Below, one piece after another: positions 27,670-39,500 of a DNA stretch of 64,000 nt. Numbering within the stretch: position 1 is the stretch's first letter; every line of letters begins with the position of its first letter. The position numbers and the translations under genes are program-made. Source of the DNA: Meira nashicola (lineage: Eukaryota; Basidiomycota; Exobasidiomycetes; Exobasidiales; Brachybasidiaceae); NCBI GenBank assembly GCA_001600355.1, contig BCJU01000001.1, positions 5,580,013 through 5,644,012 on the forward strand, read 5' to 3'. The notes below the pieces were generated by a model that worked only from the letters and a program-made list of their open reading frames with translations, did no database searches and was not told where the DNA came from.

Positions 27670-29475
27670 TCAGAATGAATGCTCAGTGCTATCACTTCCC
27701 ATAGCCGAAGTACCGCTGCTTCCCGCACTCACGGCTTGTATCATTCTATCTGCTAAACCGGCTCCCGACCATTTTTGATGTGTAAGAACATCAACACCAA
27801 GCTCCTTCTCTCTTCGTTGAATTAAGCGTACATAAGCTTCCATACCCTTTGTGCTGAATTCCTTTGCTAATTCATTAGTGATCAAACCAGTAGAATGCAA
27901 TCCAGCCAAAGAAATCAATTGTAAAACGAATCCGCCTTTTGCCAAATCCCAAATGAAAGATTGCAAAGCTTTATCATCATATCCATGTGCGGACCAATTG
28001 AATGATGGACTTAAGTTGTACACTAACATCTTATCAGGGTGTAAGTCATGAATTCTCTTTGCGAATCCGGTTGCTTCTTTTACGTCTGGTGTCTTTGTTT
28101 CGAGCCACAACATATCGGCGTAAGGTGCAAATAGGTTAACACGTTTGACTGCTGCATCAAGTCCACCGGTGAAATGGAAGTAACCTTCTTTGGTTCTTGG
28201 TGCTTCCCAGTCCCACTTTGGTACACCTTCAGCTCCAAAGATTTCCGCGGCAATCTTGCGTGCTTCAGTGTTTGATACACCACCTTCTACACGTTTCTTG
28301 TATTGTTCAATACCTTGTGCATTATTTGCATTATGTTGAGCAACTGCATCGTTGAATGTTAATAAAGTACAACTGTCCATCCATTGCTTTTCAGCTTCAT
28401 CAACTTCTTTACCACGTTTACCTTGTGCTTCTGCATCTTGTAATACTTCAGCCAAACTCTTTGATCCTTCTGGCAAGTTATAAGCACCTTTGATGAATTC
28501 ATGATCGCGAACGTCAATGTTTGAACTGATTAATTTACCGCTTTCACTATCTGTTCGTGCGATAACCATGTTAGATGAGCCTAGAATATCCCATGCTAAT
28601 CTGCATGAGTTCAATCGGTTAATGTGTTCTGATGTTGGAACAAGAACCTTTCCTGCTTGATGTCCACACTTTTTACCGCCGTGCAATTGATCTTCCAAAT
28701 GAATTGCTGCAGCACCATGTTCAGCAAATAATTTAGCAAGGCGCATGACCGAGCTTAAACCACCATGACCGGTATCTGCATCGGCGATAATCGGTCTCAA
28801 ATAGTCCGTATAAGGTGTCTTTTCACGTTGCTCGGGAGATAATAGAGTTCTTTCTTCAAAATGTTTACGATCGTGATGTAATTGTGCTTTGAACAAACGT
28901 TGAACTTGATTAGGTACAGTTGTATAAGGATAATCAGCCAAATCAGGTCCAACTTCATTGTTACAAGTTGTCAATACACTACTTGATGCCCAGCCACTAA
29001 TATATGTCACCTCTAAGAAATGTGCCATTTGGGATTGTTGAACGGGATCGATAGCGCCCATTGTATGAACAGGTTTACGTTCTTCAAATCGATGACGTAA
29101 TAAAGAGAATAACTTATCGGCCATAAAAGAAGATTGAGGTGGCGTTACAGGAACCGATCCACGCTTTGAAACGACATCGGCTGGGCCATAGGGACGTTTG
29201 ATACCTTTAAAGCGAGGGCTGTCCCACCACTTTTGAACTTCTTGGCATGCACGATTGAATTCTTCAGATTCTTCTTGAACTGTTGGAGGTTGTATGCGTA
29301 GTGGTGCTGGAGCAGAGAATACTTGTGTTGATGCAATGTTTGTGATCCCTCTAGCATTACTTGGTGACATTGTCATAATTTTATGAGCAATTCTACCTGA
29401 TCTTGTTACACTTTGACGGGATTGAAGCAAAGATCTTTGAGCTATTGAGCTACCTCGTACTAAGCGGGAGGCCAT
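27670..29475 (-). CDS. ICL2: Isocitrate lyase family, probable mitochondrial 2-methylisocitrate lyase
   Basis: Single exon, 601 residues. The N-terminus ([20 protein letters not shown]) is rich in Arg and Ser and free of acidic residues for about 40 residues, a mitochondrial targeting signal. The lyase core shows ADADTGHGG, the loop [11 protein letters not shown] with catalytic Cys270, ARTDSESG and YNLSPSFNW. The C-terminus has no peroxisomal tripeptide. Mitochondrial location points to the 2-methylcitrate cycle (propionyl-CoA disposal to succinate and pyruvate) rather than the glyoxylate enzyme. Family membership is firm; substrate is inferred from the targeting signal. Confidence 0.88.
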   Translation of the reverse strand: MASRLVRGSSIAQRSLLQSRQSVTRSGRIAHKIMTMSPSNARGITNIASTQVFSAPAPLRIQPPTVQEESEEFNRACQEVQKWWDSPRFKGIKRPYGPADVVSKRGSVPVTPPQSSFMADKLFSLLRHRFEERKPVHTMGAIDPVQQSQMAHFLEVTYISGWASSSVLTTCNNEVGPDLADYPYTTVPNQVQRLFKAQLHHDRKHFEERTLLSPEQREKTPYTDYLRPIIADADTGHGGLSSVMRLAKLFAEHGAAAIHLEDQLHGGKKCGHQAGKVLVPTSEHINRLNSCRLAWDILGSSNMVIARTDSESGKLISSNIDVRDHEFIKGAYNLPEGSKSLAEVLQDAEAQGKRGKEVDEAEKQWMDSCTLLTFNDAVAQHNANNAQGIEQYKKRVEGGVSNTEARKIAAEIFGAEGVPKWDWEAPRTKEGYFHFTGGLDAAVKRVNLFAPYADMLWLETKTPDVKEATGFAKRIHDLHPDKMLVYNLSPSFNWSAHGYDDKALQSFIWDLAKGGFVLQLISLAGLHSTGLITNELAKEFSTKGMEAYVRLIQRREKELGVDVLTHQKWSGAGLADRMIQAVSAGSSGTSAMGSDSTEHSF

Positions 29476-29927
29476 CTCGAATTCAAAGATAATTCTTTTG
29501 GATATGTTGAGATGGTAGAAAAGAAGTTAAAGAAGTAAGGTTAGCACAAAGAATAAACATCAACCGCAACACTATTCTTCCGAACTTCTTTTCAAAATAT
29601 GCACTCTTTCCCCATTTCATGCGTTTCAGTGGAGCAAGCGGTTTCAAGCCCGAGGCAAAAAGGTAGGGTATAGCTTTCCTTAGCCAGGGTGCCAGCTTTA
29701 GAGAAGTGAATGAATGCGCTTTAATTTTTGGGCCGAACTGACCGCGACCGGGCAAGCTAGAACCGAATCAAAAAGATCTCCGCCCTTTCCGCACACTGCA
29801 CACAAACAAGGTATTCCTGCTTACATACTCCAATTTCAACTTTTTCTTCGTGCATACGGCCGAACGCTAATTTCCTTCCCTTTATCATCATCATCATCAC
29901 CATTTCAATTCTCATTACAGATATGGC
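29476..29927. other. Divergent promoter region between the lyase and polymerase genes
   Basis: No gene supported. A TTACAG at 29915-29920 just before the polymerase start could be the acceptor of a 5' UTR intron. A three-codon upstream reading frame is described in the findings. Confidence 0.5.
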
Positions 29928-31904
29928 ATGAGCACCTTTGGCTTGAAGAAGGATCAACCTTCTTCAACAATTGCTGCTCAACAACAGCAATCGAAGAATC
30001 GAATCATTATTGCATTAGATTTGGATGCTTTTTATGTTGCCGCTTCACGAAAGAGAGATCCTAGTTTAAATGGATTACCGGTAGCTATTAAGCAAAAGAC
30101 GATTTGTGCAACTACTTCTTATGAAGCAAGAGCTAAAGGCGTGCAAAAGTTAATGAGAATTCGTGATGCAGTAGCTAAATGTCCCGAGCTCATTTTTGTT
30201 GATGGAGAGGATTTATCATATTTTCGAAAGATCAGTTCAGAGATTTTCAAAATTGTCTCTTCAATGGTTCGAGATGGATTAGTGGAAAAGTTAGGAATGG
30301 ATGAATTATTTTGCGATGTAACGGAAATGGTTGAAGATGAATATAATCAGGAGATCGCAGGCTTAAGTCAATCAGTCAAACCATTCGGCAACATTTTACC
30401 ACAGCGTACCAAACATTTGCTTGACCAAAAGAAAGGAGAATTGGACGAATTTGATCCTCTAACCAGAAAATTATTCATTGCTTCTAATCTAGCAAAAACA
30501 ATTCGAGAACGTGTTGCAGAAGAAGTTGGCTTGACATCTAGCGCAGGAATTGCAACTTCAAAGTGTTTGGCTAAATTGATTGGAAATTTACATAAACCGA
30601 ATCAACAAACGGTTTTGGCGCCTTGCGATCCTAACTTTGCATTGCAAGATACACAAGAATTGATCGATCCATTCCCCATAAGAAAAGTAAACGGATTCGG
30701 ATCTGTAACGACTGCTAAAATGTGTGAAGCAGCAAGCTCAGCCGCAGGAATACCGGAAAATACAATTACTCCAGAAAATATGACAATTTTGGTCGCAAGA
30801 ACGTTGTTCGATCGTACAATATTAGGTGACATGTTTGGTGAAAGGATAGCGACTCGCTTGTATGCTTTATTGCATGGCATTGATGATGACCCTGTTATCA
30901 AAGCACCAGAATTTCCTGCTCAAATAAGTATAGAAGATTCATACTTTGGCTTACCGTTTGAGAAAGTTCCAGAGCAATTTGTGAAATTAGGAGATAGTCT
31001 ATTGCGAAGGCTAGAGCTTGAATTGATGTCACATCCAGACCCAAGACAAGAAAGCGAAGAAGAAAAATTTCGCGTACAAAAAGCTGAAGCAGAGATGGTA
31101 GAAGTGCCTTTGGATATTTTTGGCAATCCTGTTAACAACATGAGCGATGCAATTGTTCGTATTCGCAAATATGGTGATTTGGCAAATTCATCTTTATCTT
31201 TTCCTACACCGGTCAAACAACGTTCAACATGGCTACGTTATCCACTTTCTTTACGATTGACAACGCGACAAGGTTATACGAATAGGATAAGTCGACAAAC
31301 AAGAATGCCAGTTGAAATCTTTGATATCAGTGTACCACGAATTGAACGAGCAAAAGTGCTTATGCATAGCTGTGAGGCATTATTTCGAACTGTAATTCAA
31401 TTCGAAGGCAATAAAGGTATGGGTATACATTTGATCAATCTTGCAGCTATCGATTTAAGCGTTAAAAGACCCAATCAATCGATCGGTGATTTCTTTAAAC
31501 AATCTGCACAAGAACTTCCAACTTTTACAGAAAGGGGGCATATCATTGAAGAGCATTTTCCTCCTGAATCAAATCAAATTGATATGACATTTTTGATGGA
31601 ATTACCCGAAGATGTACGTCAAGAAGTAGCACAAGAGTATGGTATCGAATTACCAAAAGAAACGAAACACTCTTCTCCAGCCTTTCTTTCATCTTCCCAA
31701 AACGATCCTTTATCACAGTCTTCCATACGCACAACTCAAAGTACAGCATCCACAATATTGTGTTCTCAATGCGGAAGATCTATGTCATCCTGGCTTCAGC
31801 ACGATCATGAACGTTGGCCTTCTACAGGTCTACCGAACAGTCACAAAGATGATGAAGATGTGGATGATATAGACTGGGATGATGACGACGCAATGTCAGT
31901 CTGA
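29928..31904 (+). CDS. POLI: Y-family translesion DNA polymerase, iota-like
   Basis: Single exon, 658 residues. The catalytic palm has IIALDLDAFYVAA near residue 26 and the GMDELFCDVTEMV motif, whose xDExFxDxTEMV form is characteristic of polymerase iota rather than eta or kappa. VDGEDLSYFRKISSEIFKIV is also iota-like. Helix-hairpin and little-finger regions follow (SAGIATSKCLAKL, VNGFGSVTTAKM). Near residue 550 there is a ubiquitin-binding UBM (MELPEDVRQEVAQEYGI), and a Cys-x-x-Cys with His (CSQCGRSM, LQHDHERW) near the C-terminus suggests a small zinc site. It bypasses damaged bases in the nucleus. Convergent with the STIMATE-like gene. Confidence 0.9.
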   Translation: MSTFGLKKDQPSSTIAAQQQQSKNRIIIALDLDAFYVAASRKRDPSLNGLPVAIKQKTICATTSYEARAKGVQKLMRIRDAVAKCPELIFVDGEDLSYFRKISSEIFKIVSSMVRDGLVEKLGMDELFCDVTEMVEDEYNQEIAGLSQSVKPFGNILPQRTKHLLDQKKGELDEFDPLTRKLFIASNLAKTIRERVAEEVGLTSSAGIATSKCLAKLIGNLHKPNQQTVLAPCDPNFALQDTQELIDPFPIRKVNGFGSVTTAKMCEAASSAAGIPENTITPENMTILVARTLFDRTILGDMFGERIATRLYALLHGIDDDPVIKAPEFPAQISIEDSYFGLPFEKVPEQFVKLGDSLLRRLELELMSHPDPRQESEEEKFRVQKAEAEMVEVPLDIFGNPVNNMSDAIVRIRKYGDLANSSLSFPTPVKQRSTWLRYPLSLRLTTRQGYTNRISRQTRMPVEIFDISVPRIERAKVLMHSCEALFRTVIQFEGNKGMGIHLINLAAIDLSVKRPNQSIGDFFKQSAQELPTFTERGHIIEEHFPPESNQIDMTFLMELPEDVRQEVAQEYGIELPKETKHSSPAFLSSSQNDPLSQSSIRTTQSTASTILCSQCGRSMSSWLQHDHERWPSTGLPNSHKDDEDVDDIDWDDDDAMSV

Positions 31905-32007
31905 AATATACCCTTCATTTGTATTATTAAACAATTTATACAATTTATCAAAGACACCATACTTATACAAAAGCAAAAGAGTGTATGATAGCAATTTCTA
32001 TGCAACG

Positions 32008-33498
32008 TCACTTGATTGATATAGATTGTGGTGTTTCTTCATCTTCGCTCCAAGCATCCCAAGATTCCTGTTCCGCTTCTACATCTTGTGTGCCGTTTTT
32101 GTTCATGCCAATCTGTTGAGCTTTAAGAGGAGGCGAGCCAACAGTTGCACCGTATGATAAATCCGTAGATTTTTTTGCTTTTGTCGTCTTCTTGGGAACC
32201 TTTGTTTCTTGATCGGTTATTTTAATAGTATTGTCTATTGCATCCAATTGTGCTATAGAGGAAGATTGTGATCCTCTAGGTGGATAACTATGATCCTCAT
32301 CACTTTCATCGCTTGCCTCTCCTAGCATGTGTCGGTCTATTTCTTGATATCGTCCACGACCAGCATCCCCGCTACCCTCTCGCTTTCCTCCAAAGAGGTT
32401 CTTCCACCACGATGCACCCAATGGACCATCAAGGCTTCCACTTCGCCTACCCTCTTCTTCTTCTTGCCCTTGTTCAACGTCATCATCATCTTCATCGTCA
32501 CCTTGACCAGCCGCGCCAGTCAATTGATCATCTTCCTCGGAACGATATTTGGACGTATTTGGATTATGTCTTAAAACTGAATCGATTAACCAAAATTGCA
32601 AAGTGTTCATCGCTAAAGGGAATAAAGCCATAACGAAAAATACTTGTGCTTTTTTACGATCGCCGAAAAGGTTCAAAACCCAACGTCCAATATCGAACAA
32701 AAAAGGGAAAATTCCAAATAATATCAAAACCATAATTTTCATCAACAAAAGCGAAAGAAGATACATTGCTAATTGACGAAAGAAGAAACTCATTCTAGGT
32801 CTGGAAGATTTTGTCGTACTTACAGAGCGACTTGAACCATTTCTTGTCATATCTGGTAATCCATTCGTTGATGCATTTTCGTCTGCTGGCACCGAATTTG
32901 ACATCCTACGAGGACCTGCACGTCTTCTCCTTCCTATCACAGAGGGAGTAGAAGAATATTGCCCAGAAACAAAACCTGGCCATCCAAGAACATCGGTAAA
33001 GTAATGAGTGAGAAACTTCATGCAATAGTAGATAAAAAGAACACCAATTGTAGTGTCAATTGCAATGTTGAGAAAGTATAAGCTGCAAGGATTATTCTCC
33101 CCTTCACTTGCTCTACTACCTAACCATGACAAGAGAACGTTTAAGATATGAACGAACAATTGACCTAGCATTTGTTTTGAAATATCTAACATCCAAATCT
33201 TCCATGGACGTTTAGGCTTCTCTCTTTGACGTTTTAAAACAAGCGTACCGACAACTAAAACACCCATAATCAATTGAACGAAAATGGCAAACGGTCCAAG
33301 CAATCTACAATTTCTATCTGCTTGTTCGTCATTATCTGGAATTCCAGGAAACGGATAAGGTATAGAAGGCGTTCCATCATCAGCCATCGTGCTATTTGTC
33401 CCAACCCTTTGCGCAGATACTTGATGCAATGACAGCAATATGCAAAACAACACCTTTGTCAAAATGCCAAACATACTTTGGTGTATGTTGACCTTCAT
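32008..33498 (-). CDS. STIMATE/YPL162C-like multi-pass membrane protein
   Basis: Single exon, 496 residues. An N-terminal signal-like segment (FGILTKVLFCILLSLHQVSA) is followed by four or five membrane spans, including FAIFVQLIMGVLVVGTLVL, LGQLFVHILNVLLSWLG and IDTTIGVLFIYYCMKFLTHYF. The RPWKIWMLDISKQMLGQLFVH stretch is the family hallmark shared by vertebrate STIMATE (TMEM110) and the yeast vacuolar membrane protein YPL162C. A Ser/Arg-rich loop (residues ~190-240) and an acidic C-terminal tail are cytosolic by inference. Role in fungi is unknown; in animals the family tunes ER-plasma membrane calcium contacts. Confidence 0.85.
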   Translation of the reverse strand: MKVNIHQSMFGILTKVLFCILLSLHQVSAQRVGTNSTMADDGTPSIPYPFPGIPDNDEQADRNCRLLGPFAIFVQLIMGVLVVGTLVLKRQREKPKRPWKIWMLDISKQMLGQLFVHILNVLLSWLGSRASEGENNPCSLYFLNIAIDTTIGVLFIYYCMKFLTHYFTDVLGWPGFVSGQYSSTPSVIGRRRRAGPRRMSNSVPADENASTNGLPDMTRNGSSRSVSTTKSSRPRMSFFFRQLAMYLLSLLLMKIMVLILFGIFPFLFDIGRWVLNLFGDRKKAQVFFVMALFPLAMNTLQFWLIDSVLRHNPNTSKYRSEEDDQLTGAAGQGDDEDDDDVEQGQEEEEGRRSGSLDGPLGASWWKNLFGGKREGSGDAGRGRYQEIDRHMLGEASDESDEDHSYPPRGSQSSSIAQLDAIDNTIKITDQETKVPKKTTKAKKSTDLSYGATVGSPPLKAQQIGMNKNGTQDVEAEQESWDAWSEDEETPQSISIK

Positions 33499-33852
33499 CT
33501 TTGTACGTTCATATGTTTATTGAATCTTGCATGCTTTGTTGATGAAGAAAAGGACACTAGACTGTATAGCGAGACTAGGATATTTTTTGTTGAACTCGCG
33601 GCGGTGATTGTTAGAGATGATGTAGTACTATACCTTGAGGCGGCGTGTGGAGATAATTTATTGCGTATGCATTTTTTGCCAAGGCGGAGATGTCACACTG
33701 CACGCACACACACACGCAACAAACCTTTTCTTATTCTACCTCGACTCTAGACTATTTTAGACTTTTTCTCCTTTTTTAGCGCGGGTGCGGTATTCCTTCA
33801 ATCCTTCTTCCTAATTATCACACAAACACATGTTCTTCTTTCAACTTCAATT
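33499..33852. other. Divergent promoter region between the STIMATE-like and AP-3 mu genes
   Basis: No gene supported. Contains a short CACACACAC run near 33702. Confidence 0.5.
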
Positions 33853-35558
33853 ATGGGCTCCATTGAGGGCGTAATCATTCTATCTTCAACAAATGAACCT
33901 ATCTTAAACTCACACTTTGTTCATCCTTTGGCCAATTATCCTTCTTTGCATGCAGATAGGCTAGTGGAAAAGTTAGAAGCATCATCTTCGGAAAAGGAAA
34001 GAAATGGAAATAGCTCAAAAGATATTTTACCGGTAATCTTTGTGGACGATATTCCGACATTGCAAGAAGAAGATACGGATGCTCATGAAAACATAGCGGA
34101 GAGTGAAGATGAGAATGAGGTCGATAGCACTAAAAAAATACCCGACTCCGAATGGCAGAATGCATCGCAACGGAAGAATAGCCGACATGGAGCTGGCCTT
34201 GTACATATTGAGCATAACAGACTTCGATTCATCGCTACATTCTCTAAACAAGTCGATCCATTACTACCTCTGACATTCCTTCACTCTTTATTGGCCAATT
34301 TAGAGCTTTACCTTGGTTCTCCTTTAACAGAAGAGTCCATTCGAGAGAATTTTGACATCGTCTATCAAATGCTAGAAGAGATGCTAGACGAAAGCGGACA
34401 CCCTCTCAATACAGAATACAATACCTTGCGAGAATTAGTGCGCGAGCCAAGTTGGATCGATGGTATCGTGAGCAAATTAGGTTCAGCTGTTTCAAAGTGA
34501 GTATTGCCATTCATAAACAGTGTTTTTAGGTGATGATACAATACTCTATTCGCTGTGTTCTTTCCGACCTCCCGTCAAAGAGAAATGTGGATCAAAGTTT
34601 TATATGCTCTTACTGAGCTTTCATGTAGTGCAATTTGGAGACTGAATGAATGCTGACAAACGCCCTTTTATTCTTTATCAGCATCTCGAATACAGCATTA
34701 GGCAATGCCATGTCTCAACCTCACATTTCTCCGATTCCATGGAGAAGACCTATTACAAACGCTCAACGATCTGCAGCACGTAATGAGATTTATGTGGACG
34801 TGGTAGAAGTGATCAGTGGAATCTTCTCACGATCTAGTCATCCAAAAGCAATCGGACCGCTAGGTCTTCATTGTCGTTTGGAAGGCTACAGCAAGCTGTC
34901 TGGGACGCCCGATCTCAGATTGCTTTTAACAGATTCTCGAAGGATATTGGACGCCAGTCTACATCCTTGTGTGCGGATACGGCCATGGAAACAGGATAAA
35001 ATCTTAAGTTTTATCCCTCCTGATGGTAAATTCTGTTTGGCAGATTTCGAATTGGAAAGCGTGAGTGCATTGGAGAGGCATGTGCCTATTCAAGTACAAT
35101 GTACGCGAGCAAAGTCAAGTACGATGAACAAAGATCATTCAACATTTACGATTATCGTCTCTGCTTCGAAAACGATTGAAGATGTTGAAATCCTTTTCCG
35201 CGTAGATGAAGGCAATTGTACGATAGAATCAACATTAACAGGAGGCAGTCGACCTGGAATAGCAAGTGAAGATTTAAATGCATTGAAGGGATCTTTTCAT
35301 TTTAATGCAAAAACAGGCGTAGCAAGATGGCAGATAGGTACCTTGAGCAATGATCAAAGAGAGTTACAATTACAAGGAACGATTAAGAGCGAATCAATTC
35401 CTTGCTTATCGAATGCTGTTACGAGCAAATTCACCGTTCCTCAAGCATCTTTATCGGGTCTCAAAGTTTCCAATTTAGAAGTGATAAATGATGTGGGTTA
35501 TAAGCCATTCAAAGGTGTTAAATCTTTGTTACGCGGAGAATTAGAGTGGAGATGGTGA
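33853..35558 (+). CDS. APM3: AP-3 adaptor complex mu subunit
   Basis: Two exons, 33853-34496 and 34682-35558, separated by a 185-nt intron (GTGAGT donor, TTATCAG acceptor), the longest coding intron here; 506 residues. The N-terminal longin-type domain starts IEGVIILSSTNEPILNSHFV and ends with the AP-mu signature ENFDIVYQMLEEMLDESGHPL. The mu-homology domain follows with IPWRRPI, NEIYVDVVEVISGIF, LHPCVRIRPWKQDKILSFIPPDG. IPWR and FIPPDG with HPCVR are typical for the AP-3 form. The complex sorts cargo from endosomes or Golgi to the vacuole. An acidic insertion (~residues 70-105) within the longin part is not usual. Confidence 0.92.
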
Positions 35559-36597
35559 CTGATCTTACATGTAGAATACACATATACCCATGTGACACTT
35601 TTTTCAGAATTCATATATCTGAAGAAGAAAACAATAAAAGTAGCTAAAAATTGAGAATTGATCAAAAATTACAAACATGTACACAAACAAAAATGGACAG
35701 ACTCGAAGCTGTAACAGCTGCAAGAGTCACATGTCCTCGGGAAGAAGCAGATTATAAAGTGGCTTTATCCATATATAAATAATATACGAGGCTGTGTCAA
35801 TGTGTGTTTAAAAATATGGGTCCATGTGAAGTGCCGTAAATATTCTGCCGGCGGCACAACGGAGTCTAGTGCCCTTGATTGTTTTAATTATCGATGCATT
35901 CCGGTTTGCTATCAATGGAATTAGGCGTTAGGCTACTTTCGGGCGTTTGTGTTTTGCAAAAAAAGGGGAAATGCCAAAATGAGAAATAGGTACACTAAGC
36001 AGATGCTTAAAGCGACAGGGCAAAAAAGACTTTCTTTAGCCAAATGCTGCTGCTGCCCTTTGTACGTACAACAGACATAAAGGCAACGCGTACAATGTAA
36101 TGTAGACAATGTTTGTATGAAGAAGGCAGATCGAGCGCTACTGCATGTATGTACGATTGTTACACACCTCCGCTTGGCGGAATTATTTTAAAAGGAAAAC
36201 ATCACAAGAGCGGGCGGTTAATCGCCTTTTTTGTGTTTGAAATTTGACGCATTCAATGAACCTGTGCTTTTTCACCCACGCTAATACGCTAAATACATAC
36301 GACAGTTTAATTAACCCAGCCAGCCCAATTTCATCATACTTTTATATCACACATTCTCTTTCCTTTTCTCTCTCTCTCTTTTAATATGTTTATAACCTCC
36401 TAAATTATCGTCATTGTTGAATTCATTTCGATGACATCTTCTTACCTCATAAAAATCAACAAACAAATGACAATCGAATGAACAAGTACAAAGTAGCGGG
36501 TTGACGATCCTTGTTTTCATTGATATATCCACGTACAACATCTCCACAATCTTGCTCAATAATAAANAAAAAAAGCAACCGCCGCTTTCCTACGAAA
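35559..36597. other. Long intergenic region before the phospholipase D-like gene
   Basis: About 1 kb without a supported gene. It contains a CT-rich tract (36356-36380), likely core promoter, and an A-rich tract with one undetermined base at 36567 just before the start codon. Confidence 0.6.
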
Positions 36598-39500
36598 ATG
36601 TCTTGCTTTCCGAAAACAAAGGCAACACAGCAATCAGCAAAAGAGAAATCTACAGCATCTTCCTCTACATTTCCACAATCCGAACATGCAACAATTACTT
36701 CAGCAGTAGCTGCTGATCCAAGTCTACCACCATCTAAAGCTGCATCAAGATTATTTCCCAATCCCCCAGCATGGAAGAGAGGAATTTTGCGATTTAAGAT
36801 TAAAGAACAATTAGAAGAAGGTAGAGGAAAAAAGTGGAATTGGCATAAAGGTGCAGTTCATGTAGGCAATCGTGAACCTGATGATGAAGAATTACGATCA
36901 ATAAGAGATCGATTTGGATATTCTGCAGATGCTGAAAAAGGTGCATCAAGATTATACCTTATGATGCTTGCAGATGCATGTCTGCCTTTACCACGCAATC
37001 CAATGTCAGGCGTAGTTTCACCTTCATTATTAGCCACAACTGGTATCGTCCCTTTTACGGTATTTAGTACAGGTCCTGATATCATTCAACATTATTATGA
37101 TTGCATAGTAGCAGCACAAAGAGAAGTAGTCTGTTTAACAAATTATTGGCAATTAGGAAAGAATGTTGATCGAATTGCGGATGCTTTACGTGAATTGAAT
37201 AAACGACATCAAAAGCGAAAAGAAGAAAAGACAACGCAAGATAGTAACGGCAAATCGGATTCTGAATCATCCAAAAAGAACAATCGACCAAAAGATGTTA
37301 AGCTTGAGGATAAGATTATCGTCAAAATTATGTGGGATCGTGGCCCACAAACATTAGCAGATCTATTCCGTATACGAAAACCCGTTCCGCCAGAACTATG
37401 GAAGAAGAACGGCTTACCGACGGAAGATGATATTCCCTACCTGAGTGTGGAAATTTTGAATTATCATAGACCTTTGATGGGCACCTTTCATGCAAAACTT
37501 CTTCTTGTCGATCGTAAAGTTGCTCTAATTAACAGCAACAACATTCAAGATCGTCCAAATCTAGAAGCATGCACTCGATTGGAAGGTGATATTGTCAATT
37601 CGGTATACGATCACGCGTTGATCTCTTGGGGTAATCGACTTAATCCACCTTTGCCTTGTCTTGGTTCACCTGCTCCAAAGACACCATCTCCTGCCGCATT
37701 TTCTGGAGGAGAAGAATCAACTTTACCTCACATAACAGCACAACGTTTACGTGAAATTGCAAGTTCTGTTAGAGAACGTTTACGATCAGATGATGAAGAG
37801 GCAGAAGTAGAACAAGCAAGACCACCAATACGAAGACTTAGCTTTGCTGATGTTATGGATGGTGTCATGCGAAGGGATGGAACAGCGCAGAGTCCAACAC
37901 AAACCCATACGCCAAGAACACCACGCTTTGGCCCTTCGACACCTAAATTTGGACCATCTTCTCCTCAAAAGGAGAGACAGCCAGGCTCACCAAATATTGA
38001 TGGCGAACAAGCTGCACGTAATGCAGGTGCAATATGGGCCAAAAAAGTGCTTGTTGATCGTTTTCATCAATTCTCTCCAACAAGTGCAACTGCAGGTGTA
38101 CGAATGTCAGAAACAAATGAGTCAGGCACGGAAACAATGCAAGGCTCACAAAGTGCCGATCAAGTTTTAACACCTAATCGTCGACACTTTGCTGATGTAG
38201 TATATGCATTGATGGAAAAAGAAGGTGTTAAGCCTGGTTTGTGGGCAGAAGGAGCTTTGGACGCATTCGGTCTGGGTCCAAGTAGTAGTAGAAACGTTGC
38301 AGATGAAGCACGAAGAAGTCGAAATGCAGCGAAATCTGCAATTGAGAAAGGCATTAGTATACCACAAGTGGTAAAAGAGGAAGATGGTGCTAATTTAAAA
38401 AGTAATGGATACGTTGAAGGTGGTGATGATACTTTGAATGAGGTTGGTGCAGGATCTCCAAATGCCACAGTTTCATCTCTTAAACATACAAGTCAAAAAG
38501 ACAGCGAGCTAACAAATGCTAACGGTGAAGCAACAGAAGGCAAAGTAGAAGATGCAGATCATGACTTAGAAACAGCAGATCAACTTGAATTGGGTGAGCC
38601 TGAGCAGACACGACCGCAAAATGATGAAGGATTAACATTACCTGCAAATGTCACAAAGCCGTCTTCACCTTCGCAATCCACAACAAATCTCGAAGTACCG
38701 AACGCTAACCGTAATGCAAACGGTGATGCAGACCCTGCATCAACAGAACCAACAACAACTCTTGATGAAGCACCAGAAGCTGCACCAGGATCCAAAGCAT
38801 ACCAACGTAGAAAGAGAACTATTTCCACTCGTTCTCGCGCATCAGCATCTGAGAGGCTTGCACAAATTACCAAATCACTCGATTTTGCCAATCTTTCACA
38901 GGTAAAGGGTGAAATTACAGCACAACAATTAACTGCAATGACTGATCGTGTTGCGCAAGAAATTGGAGGAAGCTTTGCGAAAGGTGCTGTTGACATTTTA
39001 GATTTCAATCCATACATCTTTCATTTACCTCATTCTCCCGTTCCAATGGCTTTGGTCAATCGAAGACCACATGGAACGCCAGGACATTCGGATATTCGAA
39101 ACGCTCAAGATGCAGCTTGGTTGGCAGGTTTCAGATATGCAAAAGATCACATTTTCCTACAAAGTCCCACTTTAAATGCTACGCCTATCAAACATGCTGT
39201 TCTGCATGCTGTTCGTCGTCATGTTCGTGTAGAATTATGGCTAGGTTTGGGCTTCAATGACAAGAGTGAGAGTATGCCTTTCCAAGGTGGTACGAATGAG
39301 AATGTGGTCACTCGACTTTATCGTCAATTAAGAAGGGAAGGCAAAGGAGACGAAAAGTATTTAGAAGTTTATTGGTATACAGGAAAGGATATGGGAAGAC
39401 CATTGAATGCAGTTCGTAAACAACGTAATTGTCACGTCAAATACGCCTCTTTTGATGGTGAAGTGGCCATTATCGGAAGCGGTAATCAAGATACACAATC

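Noticed and set aside
36567..36567. Undetermined base (N) in an A-rich tract
   Set aside because: It lies 31 bp before the phospholipase D-like start codon in non-coding sequence and is an assembly ambiguity, not biology.
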